From assembly GCF_040256645.1 (NCBI RefSeq), contig NZ_CP158281.1, forward strand, positions 1,550,001-1,614,000: DNA of 64,000 nt. Direction: 5' to 3'. Position 1 is the stretch's first letter, and every line of letters begins with the position of its first letter. The position numbers were made by a program, and so were the translations under genes. The notes under the pieces are model-generated. The model was not told the DNA's origin, did no database searches, and saw nothing but the letters and a program-made list of their open reading frames with translations. The DNA is from Brevibacterium sp. CBA3109. Lineage in GTDB: Bacteria > Actinomycetota > Actinomycetes > Actinomycetales > Brevibacteriaceae. Below, one piece after another: positions 53,954-64,000 of the stretch.

Positions 53954-54643
53954 CTAAGCTTGAGCGGAGTACACAGCGTTTTCAGCAGGCTGGACGACGA
54001 CGAAACCGGGGCCGTGGAAGGCGAGCTGAACCGATTCACCTGAACCGCGGCCGAAGAATGTTCCCACGCTGACATCGGTCTTGATCTGCGGTGCCAATGA
54101 CGATGACCAGCACACTGCGGCCTGCGGGTCGACGAAAGTCGGCTGCTGTGAGCAGTCGAGGACCATCGGCTCGCCCTTGCAGCAGATGGCAGCGGTGCCT
54201 ACTCCGTTGAGTTCGAGGTTGAATAGTCCGGAGCCGCTGGCCATGGCACCGATTCCGCCCTTGATCCGCTTGATCTCCCAATTCAGAGCATCGTCGAAGG
54301 CCAACAGATTCGAGGTGTTGACCGTCAGCGAGTCCTGCTGACCTTCCAAGGCCATCATGAAGATGTTCGAGGCCTCACGGGCGAAGAACACTTCGCCATG
54401 GCCCTCGACCTTCATCACATTGCCGCCCTCACCGGTGGCCGCCTTCTTCATGAACTGTCCCACCGACTTCGATCCCTGGTGAGCGAAGTGGACGTCGCCC
54501 TGATAAGCGACCATGGCGCCCTTCGTGGCGATCATGGGCGCATTGGGTGTGATCACTGTGCGCAGCATTTTGTTCGATTGCAGGGTCCAGCGTTCCTGGT
54601 TCTGGATCTCTGCATTTCGCTTCGAAAAGAGTTCACTTCTCAT
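53954..54643 (-). CDS. AIM24 family protein
   Basis: 229 residues, beta-rich. The pattern KGAMVAYQGDVHFAHQG, GEVFFAREASNIFMMAL, and SGSGLFNLELNGVGTAAI, ending GPGFVVVQP, matches the AIM24/TIGR00266 family, whose mitochondrial relatives support cristae and respiratory chain organisation. The bacterial role is unknown. The start ATG 54643 has only a weak ribosome site. It may form a transcript on its own; valS ends at 54767 on the same strand, 123 bases upstream of this start. Confidence 0.85.
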   Translation of the reverse strand: MRSELFSKRNAEIQNQERWTLQSNKMLRTVITPNAPMIATKGAMVAYQGDVHFAHQGSKSVGQFMKKAATGEGGNVMKVEGHGEVFFAREASNIFMMALEGQQDSLTVNTSNLLAFDDALNWEIKRIKGGIGAMASGSGLFNLELNGVGTAAICCKGEPMVLDCSQQPTFVDPQAAVCWSSSLAPQIKTDVSVGTFFGRGSGESVQLAFHGPGFVVVQPAENAVYSAQA

Positions 54644-54766
54644 AGTTCAAGGGCCTTTCGTCCATGAAGAAGCTCTCTACTCCTTCTGCTGTCGAGTCCA
54701 TCGTATGTGTCTGAGCCCTCGGGAGGCCGGAGAGTCCTGTTCTGATCTTGGAACAAGCGTGGGCGG

Positions 54767-57412
54767 TCAGTCCTGATCGATGAAGTCGATCTCGGCAACC
54801 GTGATCTCCGCACCCTTTTCCTCGGTGACGAGCTTCTGGATGCGTCCAGCGGCCGTCAAATCGCCCTGGGCGCTCCTGATCGCGGCGACGACAGCTGCCG
54901 GAGCATGGATGGTGAGGCTGCGAACCTGCGTTTTCTGGGAGACCTTGGCCTCGGTCTTCGCTCTCCGGATTTCGCTGAGCACGGCGGCGACAGAGACCAA
55001 CAGCTCCGGATCCACAGACGAATCAGGATGTGTCAGCTGCTCGTTTCCAGGCCACGGTGACCTGTGCACAGATCCCGTCCGCCACCATGACCACACCTCT
55101 TCGGTCACGAAGGGCATGATCGGGGCGAACAGACGCAGAAGCACGTCGAGAGCAGTTGCGAGGGTGACATGGGCGGAAAGCTGGCTGTCCTCGCCCTTGG
55201 CGCCGTACGACCTGTCCTTGACCAGCTCGACATAATCATCGGTGAACTCCCAGAAGAAACTCTCCGCAGCACGCAGAGCGTGCGCATAATCGTAGGCCGC
55301 CATATGCGTCGAAGCGGTCTCGACCACCCCGGCTAGCTTCTTGAGCAGCGCACGATCGAGATCGTGCGTCACGGACCCGATCTGGCCGACAAGACCGGAG
55401 TGCACACCCTGGGCAAGCGCGAACTTCGACGCGTTCAGCAGCTTCATAGCCAGCCGTCGCCCGATCTGCATCTGTGTCACGTCATAGGCTGTATCGGCAC
55501 CGAGTTTGGCACTGGCCGCCCAGTAGCGCACCGCGTCGGGACCGAATCCCGGTTTCGCTTCGCCGAGGATGTCTGAGGGGACAACGACATTGCCCTTCGA
55601 CTTCGACATCTTCTTACGATCCGGATCGAGGATCCACCCGGAGAGTCCGGCATGCTTCCATGGCGCGGCATCATTGAGCGAGTTTCCCCGGACGACAGTG
55701 GAGAACAGCCAGGTCCTGATGATGTCGTGTCCCTGAGGGCGCAGGTCGAAGGGGAAGACCTTGGAGAAGAATTCGTCGTCGCGGGACCAACCGCCCAACA
55801 GCTGCGGGGTCAGCGATGAGGTCGCCCAGGTGTCGAGGACGTCCGGGTCCGCTGTGAAGCCACCGGGCACATCACGTTGGTCAGCGGTGAAGCCTGCAGG
55901 CACCTCGGCGATGGGATCGGTGGGAAGGGACTCGGGGATGATCGGATCCGAGTAATCAGGTTCTCCGGCCGAATCCAAGCGATACCACAGTGGGATCGGC
56001 ACGCCGAAGTAGCGTTGGCGGGAGACCAGCCAGTCACCGTTGAGGTTTTCTACCCAGTTCTCGTAGCGCGAGCGCATGTACGCCGGATGCCACTCGATCT
56101 CGCGACCGCGGGCGATGAGCGCATCGCGGAGTTCGGCCGAGCGTCCGCCGTTGCGGATGTACCACTGGCGTGAGGCGACGACTTCGAGGGGTTTGTCGCC
56201 CTTCTCGTAGAACGGCACAGGATGCGTGATCGCTTCGATTTCGCCGATGAGGTCACCAGATTCGGCGAGCATCTCGGCGATCTCCTTGCGGGCAGTGAAA
56301 GTAGTCTTTCCCGCCAGCCTCTCGTAGTTGGCCACAGCATCTGCCTTCGGCGACGCCGCGACCCATTCCGGGACTTCGAGGTTGAGTCGACCGCCGCGGT
56401 TGACGACCGCGCGCGTGGGCAGGTCGAGTTCACGCCACCAGGTGACGTCGGTGAGGTCGCCGAAGGTGCACACCATGGCAATGCCGGTGCCTTTGTCCGA
56501 CTTCGCAAGTTCATGGGCGCGGACTTCGACGCTGACACCGAAGAGGGGTGAGACGACCCTGGAACCGATGGAGGATGCGTAACGCTCGTCCTCGGGATGA
56601 GCCACGAGCGCCACGACAGCTGGGATGAGCTCCGGACGGGAAGTGAGAATGACGATCGGATCCACTGAGGTATCGGCGAGGCCATCGGCACCCTCAGGGT
56701 AGAAGCTCACCTTGTGGTAGGCGCCGTCCTTCTCCCGATCTTCGAGTTCCGCCTGCGCGACGGCAGTGCCGAAGGTGACGTCCCACATGGTGGGAGCGTC
56801 CTGAGAATAGGCATGACCGTTCGCGAGATCCGTGAGGAATGCCTTCTGGCTGACCGAACGGGACGTGTCATCGATGGTGCGATAGGTGTACTTCCAATCC
56901 ACGGACAGGCCGGTGGAACGGAAGAGGTGTTCGAAGACCTGCTCGTCCTCAGCGGACAGGGTCTCGCAGAGTTCGATGAAGTTCTGGCGCGAGACCTTGA
57001 CGAAGTCACGAGAGTTCTTCGCGGGCTTCGCAGGCGGCTCGAAGTTCGGCTCGTAGCTTTGGGTGGGATCACACGTGACCCCGTAGTAGTTCTGGACGCG
57101 CCGTTCGGTCGGCAGGCCATTGTCATCCCAGCCCAAGGGGTAGAACACGTTCTTGCCCTGCATGCGCTGGTACCGAGCGATGATGTCGGTCTGAGTGTAG
57201 GAGAAGACGTGCCCGACGTGCAGGGACCCCGAGGCTGTAGGTGGGGGAGTGTCGATCGAATAGACCTGCTCGCGATCCGTATCGACGTCGAAGGCATAGA
57301 CCCCGTTGTCGCTCCACGCGGCGTCCCATTTGTCCCGAAGTCCCTCAAGAGCCGGCTTATCCGGCAGGTTCACTGACTCGTGCGTCGAGTCCGAAAAGGC
57401 AGGTGTGTTCAT
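54767..57412 (-). CDS. valS: Valyl-tRNA synthetase
   Basis: Class I synthetase that charges tRNA-Val and edits threonine. 881 residues from ATG 57412. HIGH motif as HVGH (65-68) in SGSLHVGHVF; KMSKS at 601-605 in RKKMSKSKGNVV. The N-terminal part (PPPTASGSLHVGH, WDDNGLPTERRVQNYYGV) is the shorter actinobacterial ValS type. GTG 57430 would add six residues; neither start has a strong ribosome site. I looked for a T-box upstream and found none. Confidence 0.96.
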   Translation of the reverse strand: MNTPAFSDSTHESVNLPDKPALEGLRDKWDAAWSDNGVYAFDVDTDREQVYSIDTPPPTASGSLHVGHVFSYTQTDIIARYQRMQGKNVFYPLGWDDNGLPTERRVQNYYGVTCDPTQSYEPNFEPPAKPAKNSRDFVKVSRQNFIELCETLSAEDEQVFEHLFRSTGLSVDWKYTYRTIDDTSRSVSQKAFLTDLANGHAYSQDAPTMWDVTFGTAVAQAELEDREKDGAYHKVSFYPEGADGLADTSVDPIVILTSRPELIPAVVALVAHPEDERYASSIGSRVVSPLFGVSVEVRAHELAKSDKGTGIAMVCTFGDLTDVTWWRELDLPTRAVVNRGGRLNLEVPEWVAASPKADAVANYERLAGKTTFTARKEIAEMLAESGDLIGEIEAITHPVPFYEKGDKPLEVVASRQWYIRNGGRSAELRDALIARGREIEWHPAYMRSRYENWVENLNGDWLVSRQRYFGVPIPLWYRLDSAGEPDYSDPIIPESLPTDPIAEVPAGFTADQRDVPGGFTADPDVLDTWATSSLTPQLLGGWSRDDEFFSKVFPFDLRPQGHDIIRTWLFSTVVRGNSLNDAAPWKHAGLSGWILDPDRKKMSKSKGNVVVPSDILGEAKPGFGPDAVRYWAASAKLGADTAYDVTQMQIGRRLAMKLLNASKFALAQGVHSGLVGQIGSVTHDLDRALLKKLAGVVETASTHMAAYDYAHALRAAESFFWEFTDDYVELVKDRSYGAKGEDSQLSAHVTLATALDVLLRLFAPIMPFVTEEVWSWWRTGSVHRSPWPGNEQLTHPDSSVDPELLVSVAAVLSEIRRAKTEAKVSQKTQVRSLTIHAPAAVVAAIRSAQGDLTAAGRIQKLVTEEKGAEITVAEIDFIDQD

Positions 57413-57550
57413 AATTGTTGATTTTCTCACCCGGGAGGCCTGGGGCCAAACCGATCATTGAAGGTGTGTGAACTTCAGCGGTTCCAGGGAGCGACACTTA
57501 CTGAATGGAGCGTGAGATGCCTCTGCGAACGAAAATGAGAATATTGGACC

Positions 57551-58711
57551 ATGGCGCCCTTGGACAGAATCGGAACAGAGAACCTGCCGCCCACGTCGAC
57601 CGCGTGGATGAACCCGGCCCGTGCGATCGCGATCGTGGCAGTCGTTGCCATCCATTCGCTGGGAACCGTCGTCGAAGAGAACTATGCGGCCATGGGTCCC
57701 GACTGGTGGGTGGCCAACGGCTTCGACTCCGCAGCCCGTTGGTCAGTTCCCGTGTTCATGATGATCTCTGGTGCGCTGGCACTGGACCCGGCACGTGGAA
57801 ACAAGCCACGCAAGTTCCTTCGCAAGCGCGTGTGGCGAATCGGAATCCCCCTCGTGTTCTGGACGGCCGTCTACGTCGCCTTCAGACGTTTCTATCTGCT
57901 CCCGACCGACGACGGGTGGAACCCGGGGCTGGCCATCCTGACCGGTTCACCATTCGTGCAGCTCTACTTCCTCTACGTGCTCGCTGGGCTGACGCTGCTG
58001 ACACCGTTCTTCCGGCTGCTCAGCATTCACGGTTCACGGCGCCTGCAATGGGGGACGGGCCTGATCTTCCTAGGCATCGGAATGCTCGACCAGTGGGCGA
58101 GCGTCGTCTTCGATGTGGGCGAGGCCAATATCGCCACGCGTTTCCTGCCGATGGCCGGCTTCTACATCCTCGGTTGGGTGCTGCGCGACGTAGTGCTCTC
58201 CTCCCGCGGCGTGGTCCTGGCGTGGCTGGCGCTTGCCGGCTCAATCACGATGACCATTGTGTGGGCCGGACTCGGCCCGGGCGAGAAGCCGTGGGACTTC
58301 CCCTACGAATACCTCTCACCGGGGGTCGTCATCGCCTCATTGGCCGCCTACCTTCTGCTTCACCACCACATGAACAGCGGTTTCCGGGTTCTGCACTGGT
58401 TCTACCCCTTCTCCTTCGGGGTGTTTCTGCTCCACCCACTCGTGCTCTACCCCCTGCGCAACGAGATGGGGCTGCCGACCACTGTCCCCGGTGTCCTCGT
58501 CCATGCGATCGCGATGCCGATCGTCTACACGATCATCTGCGCTGTCATCACCTGGCTGGCGGTCAAGATTCCCGGCGTGCGTGCCGTCTTCGGTGAAGGC
58601 GGACCCCGCAATCCGCATTCGAAGCCGAACCTACGGCCGCCGCGGGAGACGAACGGCAATCCGGCACAGAAGTCGGACCAGAAGCCGGACCCGGACACCA
58701 CCAGTACTTAG
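57551..58711 (+). CDS. Membrane acyltransferase (acyltransferase 3 / OafA-like family)
   Basis: 386 residues, about ten transmembrane helices. The family start is NPARAIAIVAVVAIHSLG with the conserved His, followed by WSVPVFMMISGALAL. The last ~45 residues are a disordered Pro/Asn/Lys tail. Such enzymes transfer acetyl or other acyl groups to sugars or wall polymers across the membrane; acceptor unknown. It is divergent from valS with 138 bases between starts. Confidence 0.85.
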   Translation: MAPLDRIGTENLPPTSTAWMNPARAIAIVAVVAIHSLGTVVEENYAAMGPDWWVANGFDSAARWSVPVFMMISGALALDPARGNKPRKFLRKRVWRIGIPLVFWTAVYVAFRRFYLLPTDDGWNPGLAILTGSPFVQLYFLYVLAGLTLLTPFFRLLSIHGSRRLQWGTGLIFLGIGMLDQWASVVFDVGEANIATRFLPMAGFYILGWVLRDVVLSSRGVVLAWLALAGSITMTIVWAGLGPGEKPWDFPYEYLSPGVVIASLAAYLLLHHHMNSGFRVLHWFYPFSFGVFLLHPLVLYPLRNEMGLPTTVPGVLVHAIAMPIVYTIICAVITWLAVKIPGVRAVFGEGGPRNPHSKPNLRPPRETNGNPAQKSDQKPDPDTTST

Positions 58712-58861
58712 CGTGCGACTGGACCTGCCGGACTCGGTTGGAACTCAGTAGACTGAGCAGTGACCCCGATGATCGTGTCTTCGAGCAGACGCGGCACGTC
58801 CAGGGACAGCTGCACACTTGGAACCATGGACAACTACGAAGAAGTACGGAGAAATACAGCG

Positions 58862-59617
58862 ATGGAAACACTGAGAGCAGTCGTGACAGGCGCGAGTTCG
58901 GGAATCGGCGCCGCGACGGTTCGCCAGCTGCGGGAGCAGGGCTGGGACGTCGTTGCCGTGGCGCGGCGAGAGGAGAGGTTGCGGGCACTGTGTGAGGAGA
59001 CCGGGGCCAGCTATGTTGTGGCTGACCTCACCGATGATGCCGCAGTCGCAGCTCTCACCGCCGAGGTGCTTGACGGGGGGCCCGTGCACTCTCTGGTCGC
59101 CAACGCAGGAGCCGCTTACGGCACCGACACCGTCGCCGAGGCCTCAGTTGACGGCTGGCGTGACATGTTCGAGGTCAATGTCCTCGGAGTCCTCCGAGTC
59201 GTCAAGGCGTTCCTTCCTGCCTTGATCGAATCCGGGCGCGGAGACATCGTCGTCATGTCCTCGACCGCCGGACACCAGGCCTACGAAGGCGGTGGCGGTT
59301 ACGTCGCTGCCAAGCACGGCACGCATTCGATCGCCGCGACGCTGCGACTCGAACTCGCCGGTGAACCCGTGCGCGTGATCGAAATCGCTCCGGGCATGGT
59401 CGCTACCGAGGAATTCACGCTGAAACGAGTCGGCGGCAGTCAGGACAGAGCCGACAAAGTCTACGAAGGGGTGGAGAATCCGCTCACCGCGGAGGACGTC
59501 GCCGATGCGGTGGTCTACTCACTGACTCGACCGCACCACGTCAACGTCGATCTGATGGTGATCAGACCGATCGCTCAGGCCGCGCAGCACAAAGTGGCAC
59601 GCAACCAGGGCCTCTGA
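58862..59617 (+). CDS. Short-chain dehydrogenase/reductase
   Basis: 251 residues, classical SDR. Cofactor loop TGASSGIGAATVRQL near the N-terminus, Arg in VARREERL suggesting NADP(H) preference, NAG motif in LVANAGAAYG, active site Ser in MSSTAGH and Tyr-x3-Lys in YVAAKHG. This resembles the YdfG-type (serine/3-hydroxy acid dehydrogenase) group. ATG 58862 has GGAG ten bases upstream; ATG 58826 is an alternative adding 12 residues. Substrate unknown. Confidence 0.88.
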   Translation: METLRAVVTGASSGIGAATVRQLREQGWDVVAVARREERLRALCEETGASYVVADLTDDAAVAALTAEVLDGGPVHSLVANAGAAYGTDTVAEASVDGWRDMFEVNVLGVLRVVKAFLPALIESGRGDIVVMSSTAGHQAYEGGGGYVAAKHGTHSIAATLRLELAGEPVRVIEIAPGMVATEEFTLKRVGGSQDRADKVYEGVENPLTAEDVADAVVYSLTRPHHVNVDLMVIRPIAQAAQHKVARNQGL

Positions 59618-59685
59618 GCTCGGGAGCCAGGCGCTTGCGCACGGTCGAGTGGTCGACACCGCAGGCCAAGGTATACGATTGAGGG

Positions 59686-59930
59686 TGCGTAGATCCGGCC
59701 ATCACCGGGGAGCATCCGGAAGAACAGTGCGTTCGTCCCTCGCCGAGGACTTCGGCAAGTCAGAAGGCACCCAGTAGAACCGGGCGGTTGGACCCGTCAT
59801 CACTCCGGCTATGAGCGATCCGTCGATCGTCTGTCTCATCCGACAGTCGTTGAGAGCGGATAAGCGAGGTGGTACCGCGGCAGGCTTGTCGTCCTCGTGA
59901 CAGTGACCGCAGTGACTTAAAAGGACGCTC
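59686..59930 (+). promoter_or_regulatory. T-box leader of ileS, translational type
   Basis: The T-box core AGGTGGTACCGCGG is at 59867-59880. Upstream, GGCCATCACCGGGGAGC (from 59697) carries the specifier ATC (Ile) at 59701-59703 in the layout of actinobacterial ileS T-boxes. GTCCT (59891-59895) is complementary to AGGAC (59922-59926) in the ileS ribosome site, so uncharged tRNA-Ile should free the site and raise translation, rather than prevent termination. A possible promoter has a -10 at TACGAT (59674-59679). The rest of the 59618-59930 gap holds only this leader. Confidence 0.9.
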
Positions 59931-62900
59931 ATGACGCAACCGTTGTATCCCAAGGTATCGACCTCGGCCTTCGGCCTCAGTGCCTCGCCAGATTTCCCCG
60001 CCATCGAAGAGGCAGTGCTCGCCTACTGGCAACAGGACGACACGTTCCAGGCTTCAATCGACCAGCGTGATGCCGGGCAGAATGGTGACAACGAGTTCGT
60101 CTTCTATGACGGCCCACCCTTTGCCAACGGGCTGCCCCACTACGGGCACCTGCTGACCGGATACGTCAAGGACGTGGTCCCACGCTTCCAGACCATGCGC
60201 GGCAAGAAGGTCGATCGCCGCTTCGGCTGGGACACTCACGGCCTCCCGGCAGAGCTTGAGGCCGAGCGTCAGTTGGGCATCACCGACAAATCAGAGATCA
60301 GCGGCATGGGCCTGGCCGCATTCAATGACACCTGCCGCTCCTCCGTCCTGAAATACACGAAGGAATGGGAAGAGTACGTCACACGCCAGGGCCGGTGGGT
60401 GGATTTCGAGAATGACTACAAGACGCTCAACGTCGAATACATGGAAAGCGTGATCTGGGCGTTCAAACAGCTCTGGGACAAGGGTCTCGTCTACGAGGGC
60501 TACCGTGTCCTGCCCTACTGCTGGAAAGACCAGACTCCACTGTCGAACCACGAGCTGCGGATGGACGACGATGTCTACAAGTCGCGCCAGGATCCTGCGG
60601 TGACCATCGGCTACAAGCTCAAAGATGCCGACGAATGGGTCCTCATCTGGACGACGACGCCGTGGACTGTTCCGTCCAACCAGGCTGTCGCGATCAACCC
60701 TGAGATCCCGCTGGTCGCCGTCGTCGCTGGTGAAGATGGAGCTCCTGAACTGCAGGGCAAGACCCTGATTCTCGCCGAGGCCCGCCTCGGCGCCTACCAG
60801 CGTGAGTTGGGGGAGAACCCCGAAGTGCTGCGCACTTTCTCCGGCAGTGAACTCCTCGGGCGCGAATACGAGCCTGCTTTCCCGTACTTCGAAGGCCGAC
60901 AGGAAGAATTCGGCGAACGGATGCACACCATCCTCGAAGCCGACTTCGTCACGACGGACGAAGGCACCGGAATCGTCCACCAGTCTCCAGCCTTCGGTGA
61001 AGAGGACAAGGACCTCACCGACTCCTATGGCATCACCGCCGCCCGTCCCGTTGACGACGCCGGCTGCTTCGACTCCACAGTGGCTGACTACGCAGGGCAG
61101 CAGGTCTTCGACGCCAACAAAGCCATCATCAAGGACCTGCGCAACGCCACCGGTCCGCTGGCGGGTCGTTCGGCGCTGCTCGTCCGTCACGAATCCTACG
61201 AGCACTCCTACCCACACTGCTGGCGCTGCCGCAATCCGCTGATCTACCGCGCCGTGTCCTCCTGGTTCGTTCGGGTGACGGAGTTCAAGGACCGAATGGT
61301 CGAACTCAACGAGCAGATCAACTGGGTCCCCGACAACGTCAAGCACGGACAGTTCGGCAGATGGCTGGAGAACGCTCGGGACTGGTCGATCTCCCGCAAT
61401 CGCTTCTGGGGTTCGCCGATCCCGGTCTGGACTTCCGATGACCCCGCATATCCACGCACCGATGTGTATGGATCCCTGGCCGACATCGAGGCCGACTTCG
61501 GGCACCTGCCGGTCAATGACCACGGTGACGTCGACCTCCACCGCCCCTGGGTCGACGACCTGGTCCGGCCCAACCCTGACGATCCGACGGGTACGTCGAT
61601 GATGCGTCGCATCCCGGAGATCTTCGACGTCTGGTTCGACTCGGGATCCATGAGCTACGCTCAGGTCCACTATCCGTTCGAGAACTCGGAATGGTTCGAC
61701 AACCATTTCCCTGCCGACTTCATCGTCGAATATGTCGGACAGACTCGCGGCTGGTTCTATCTCCTGCACGTGCTCTCGACAGCCATCTTCGACCGTCCTG
61801 CCTTCACCAACTGCATTTCCCACGGCATCGTGTTGGGCTCCGATGGACAGAAGATGTCGAAGTCGCTGCGCAACTATCCTGACGTCAATGAGGTCTTCGA
61901 CCGTGACGGCTCCGATGCGATGCGCTGGTTCCTCATGGCCTCGTCCATCCTGCGCGGCGGTAACCTCGTCGTGACAGAGCAGGGTATCCGTGATGGAGTG
62001 CGACAGGTCGTTCTCCCGCTGTGGAACACCTGGCAGTTCTTCGCCACGTATTCCAACACCGCAGACGGTGCAGACGGAGAGAAGGCTGGGTACCAGGCCG
62101 AAGCCCGCTACGATTCTAGCCAGGTGCTCGATCGGTATCTGCTGGCCAAGACCCATGACCTGATCGCAGAGTACGCAGATGCCATGGAGGGCCTCGATAT
62201 CTGGGCGGCCTGCGAACTCGTGCGCAGCTACCTCGACATGCTCACCAATTGGTACGTGCGCCGTTCCCGTCGCCGCTTCTGGGACGGGACCGAGGCGACC
62301 CACGAGTCGTTCGATGTGTTCTACACCTGTCTCGAAGCGTTCTGCCGAGTCGCCGCGCCGCTGCTGCCATTCACCGTCGAGGAGATCTACCGCGGACTCA
62401 CCGGCGAGCGGTCGGTCCACCTAGCCGATTACCCCGATGCAAGTCTGTTCCCCGCCGATGATGAGCTCGTGTCTGCAATGGACCTGACTCGCGACATCTG
62501 CTCAACCGCGTCCTCCGTGCGTAAGGCCAACAAGCTGCGGGTGCGCCTTCCCCTGGCCAAGCTCACCGTCGCCGATGACACTGACCTGGGCAGCGAGTTC
62601 ACCGGCATCATCTCCGATGAGCTCAACGTCCGTGAGGTCGAAGTGCTCGACGTCGCCGAGGCGGAAGCTGCAGGCTTCTCTTTGTCTCAGAGCCTTGTGA
62701 TCAATGCCCGCGCCGCAGGACCCAGGTTGGGCAAGCAGGTGCAGCAGGTGATCAAGGCTTCGAAGACCGGAGATTGGTCAGTCGCCGACGACGGCTCGGT
62801 GACCAGCGGCGGAATCGACCTGGTCGATGGCGAGTACACCCTGGAGTCCGTGGCCGAATCCGGCACAGAGGGGATGGAGCTGGCCGCGCTCGATTCCGGT

Positions 62901-63197
62901 TTCCTGGCGCTCGACACGCGTGTCACCCCGGAGCTCGAGGCCGAAGGCGTCGCTCGTGACACGGTCCGTGCCATCCAGGGAATCCGTAAACAGCTGGACT
63001 TGCACATCTCCGATCGGATCACGGTCGTCATCGAAGCGGAGACCGATTTGGCAACCGCGCTGAGAGCCCATCGGGAGCTCATTGCCGGCGAGACGCTGGC
63101 CACCTCAATCGACTTCGCTGAGGTTGACACTGACGGGCAGGTCTTCACCCCCGAAGAACTGCCGGCCGGAACACGATTCGCTGTGAGCCGAGCATGA
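59931..63197 (+). CDS. ileS: Isoleucyl-tRNA synthetase
   Basis: Class I synthetase that charges tRNA-Ile and edits valine. 1088 residues, the long type (IleS2-like size, commoner in Actinobacteria and eukaryotes than the ~940-residue form). HIGH motif as HYGH (70-73) in [14 protein letters not shown] at 641-645 in [12 protein letters not shown]. The long type is often less sensitive to mupirocin, an inference from family. ATG 59931 with AAAAGGAC, the site controlled by the T-box. The stop overlaps the folC start (ATGA). Confidence 0.97.
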   Translation: MTQPLYPKVSTSAFGLSASPDFPAIEEAVLAYWQQDDTFQASIDQRDAGQNGDNEFVFYDGPPFANGLPHYGHLLTGYVKDVVPRFQTMRGKKVDRRFGWDTHGLPAELEAERQLGITDKSEISGMGLAAFNDTCRSSVLKYTKEWEEYVTRQGRWVDFENDYKTLNVEYMESVIWAFKQLWDKGLVYEGYRVLPYCWKDQTPLSNHELRMDDDVYKSRQDPAVTIGYKLKDADEWVLIWTTTPWTVPSNQAVAINPEIPLVAVVAGEDGAPELQGKTLILAEARLGAYQRELGENPEVLRTFSGSELLGREYEPAFPYFEGRQEEFGERMHTILEADFVTTDEGTGIVHQSPAFGEEDKDLTDSYGITAARPVDDAGCFDSTVADYAGQQVFDANKAIIKDLRNATGPLAGRSALLVRHESYEHSYPHCWRCRNPLIYRAVSSWFVRVTEFKDRMVELNEQINWVPDNVKHGQFGRWLENARDWSISRNRFWGSPIPVWTSDDPAYPRTDVYGSLADIEADFGHLPVNDHGDVDLHRPWVDDLVRPNPDDPTGTSMMRRIPEIFDVWFDSGSMSYAQVHYPFENSEWFDNHFPADFIVEYVGQTRGWFYLLHVLSTAIFDRPAFTNCISHGIVLGSDGQKMSKSLRNYPDVNEVFDRDGSDAMRWFLMASSILRGGNLVVTEQGIRDGVRQVVLPLWNTWQFFATYSNTADGADGEKAGYQAEARYDSSQVLDRYLLAKTHDLIAEYADAMEGLDIWAACELVRSYLDMLTNWYVRRSRRRFWDGTEATHESFDVFYTCLEAFCRVAAPLLPFTVEEIYRGLTGERSVHLADYPDASLFPADDELVSAMDLTRDICSTASSVRKANKLRVRLPLAKLTVADDTDLGSEFTGIISDELNVREVEVLDVAEAEAAGFSLSQSLVINARAAGPRLGKQVQQVIKASKTGDWSVADDGSVTSGGIDLVDGEYTLESVAESGTEGMELAALDSGFLALDTRVTPELEAEGVARDTVRAIQGIRKQLDLHISDRITVVIEAETDLATALRAHRELIAGETLATSIDFAEVDTDGQVFTPEELPAGTRFAVSRA

Positions 63198-64000
63198 GCA
63201 CGGACGAGCGCGAAGAGAATTCGCAGTCCCAGCTGGTCCGCGTCTACGCAGCACTGCTGGCGCGAGCGGGGGAGACCCAGGTCGAGGTCCGACTTGATGC
63301 CACCCGTCGTGCCTGTGAGCTTCTCGGTGACATACATCGGGCGGCACCAACGATCACGGTCACCGGAACGAACGGCAAAACCTCGACCGCGCGAATGATC
63401 GACTCGATCGTGAGCGCTCACGACCTGAGGGTCGGACGGTTCACGAGTCCGCATCTGCATTCGGTGACTGAGCGGATCTCGGTCGACGGTGATCCAGTGC
63501 CGGCTGAGACCTTTGTCCGAGTTCATGACGAGATCTCACCGGTGCTCGACCTCGTCGACGCAGAACTCGTCACTGCGGGGCGAGGGAGGCTGACATTCTT
63601 CGAGGCGCTGACCATCCTGGCTTTCGCCGTGTTCGCAGACGCACCCGTCGATGTTGTCGTGACCGAAGTGGGAATGGGCGGTGAATGGGATTCGACGAAC
63701 GTTGCCGATGCAGAGGTATGTGTCTTCACGAAGATCGGCCTCGATCATCAGGTGTTCCTCGGCGACACGCTCACCGAGATCGCCACCACCAAGGCTGGAA
63801 TCCTCAACCGCAGTATCGATCCTTCTCCGGCGCCGAACCCGGTTGCTGTCATCGGTGCACAGACCGAAGAGGCGCAGAGTGCTTTGGACGCTGAGGTGGA
63901 GCGTCGGCACGTTGTCGCATTGACCGAGGAACGCAGCTTCCGACTTCTCGACCGCACACGGGCGGTCGACGGACAGCTCATCACCGTGCAGGGAATCCGG
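63194..64000 (+). CDS. folC: Folylpolyglutamate/dihydrofolate synthase, N-terminal part (runs off window)
   Basis: Mur-ligase-family enzyme that adds glutamate to folates or joins dihydropteroate and glutamate. 269 residues are visible of a usual ~450. P-loop [14 protein letters not shown] (near 54-67), [13 protein letters not shown] as the folate-binding loop, [15 protein letters not shown], and [17 protein letters not shown] with the metal/ATP His are all present. ATG 63194 overlaps the ileS stop by four bases, so folC is coupled to ileS and should respond in part to the T-box. Frame open to the last base. Confidence 0.94.
   Translation, partial: MSTDEREENSQSQLVRVYAALLARAGETQVEVRLDATRRACELLGDIHRAAPTITVTGTNGKTSTARMIDSIVSAHDLRVGRFTSPHLHSVTERISVDGDPVPAETFVRVHDEISPVLDLVDAELVTAGRGRLTFFEALTILAFAVFADAPVDVVVTEVGMGGEWDSTNVADAEVCVFTKIGLDHQVFLGDTLTEIATTKAGILNRSIDPSPAPNPVAVIGAQTEEAQSALDAEVERRHVVALTEERSFRLLDRTRAVDGQLITVQGIR

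Noticed and set aside
57413-57550. T-box or other riboswitch before valS
   Set aside because: No GGTGGTACCGCG-like core or specifier hairpin is visible in the 138-base gap.
59702-60032. Minus-strand frames over the ileS leader
   Set aside because: They cover the T-box RNA and the start of ileS; the conserved RNA elements explain the sequence better.
60291-62420. 709-codon open frame on the minus strand opposite ileS
   Set aside because: Antisense to a clear IleS; the translation shows no family motif and arises from codon bias.

Overview
The window is a chromosomal segment of a high-GC Gram-positive bacterium. The gene families and their order point to an actinobacterium: Rho carries a long Arg/Asn/Asp insertion, the order is wecA-atpI-atpBEFHAGDC-DUF2550-murA-nucS, clpP is paired, a DsbA-like protein of the mycothiol-dependent type is present, and ileS has a T-box of the actinobacterial type. 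Micrococcales, perhaps Brevibacteriaceae, is my best guess; it is inferred, not proven. Most of the window is conserved housekeeping sequence. The accessory or decaying part is roughly 40.9-46.5 kb.

Layout. 1-4334 is the aspartate-family operon: lysA (cut by the left edge), hom, thrC, thrB. 4532-10910 is a run of translation, termination and envelope genes: rho, prfA, prmC, a Sua5/YrdC gene, a wecA-like gene and atpI. 11117-18034 is the complete F1Fo ATP synthase operon, followed directly by a DUF2550 gene and murA. 19841-24636 holds nucS (minus strand), a small zinc-ribbon protein, a DivIVA-domain coiled-coil protein, a thiolase, a thiamine-binding protein and a small membrane protein. 24779-28246 holds tRNA-Arg and two translationally coupled dynamin-like GTPases. 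28455-34591 holds a second-type ssb, a lipoprotein, ettA, two acyl-CoA thioesterases, a conserved hypothetical and a truncated hemoglobin. 34594-40879 holds mscS, pepN, a DsbA-like protein, rpiB and a zinc alcohol dehydrogenase.

40902-46482 is unusual. It contains a PQQ-type sugar dehydrogenase lipoprotein with a single-base frameshift, tRNA-Pro and tRNA-Gly in opposite orientation, and an intact ctaD. Immediately upstream of ctaD is only the C-terminal tail of ctaC. Next comes about 1.8 kb of degenerate sequence with a low-GC patch and a likely decayed oligoribonuclease gene. From 46483 on there is a secreted GH15 hydrolase, then the proteostasis cluster tig-clpP1-clpP2-clpX, an MFS transporter, an AIM24-family protein, valS, an acyltransferase, an SDR and a T-box-controlled ileS. 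folC is coupled to ileS and runs off the right edge.

How it fits together. Lysine and threonine synthesis share one operon. Energy conservation (ATP synthase) is linked to cell-wall precursor synthesis (wecA, murA). Protein folding and degradation form one cluster. Isoleucyl-tRNA charging is fed back through a T-box that appears to act on translation. I found no CRISPR array, prophage, intact insertion sequence or recognisable defence island. The best leads for follow-up are the MurA Cys-to-Asp active site, the asymmetric GTPase pair, the Rho tandem repeats, and the ctaC break with its adjoining degenerate zone.
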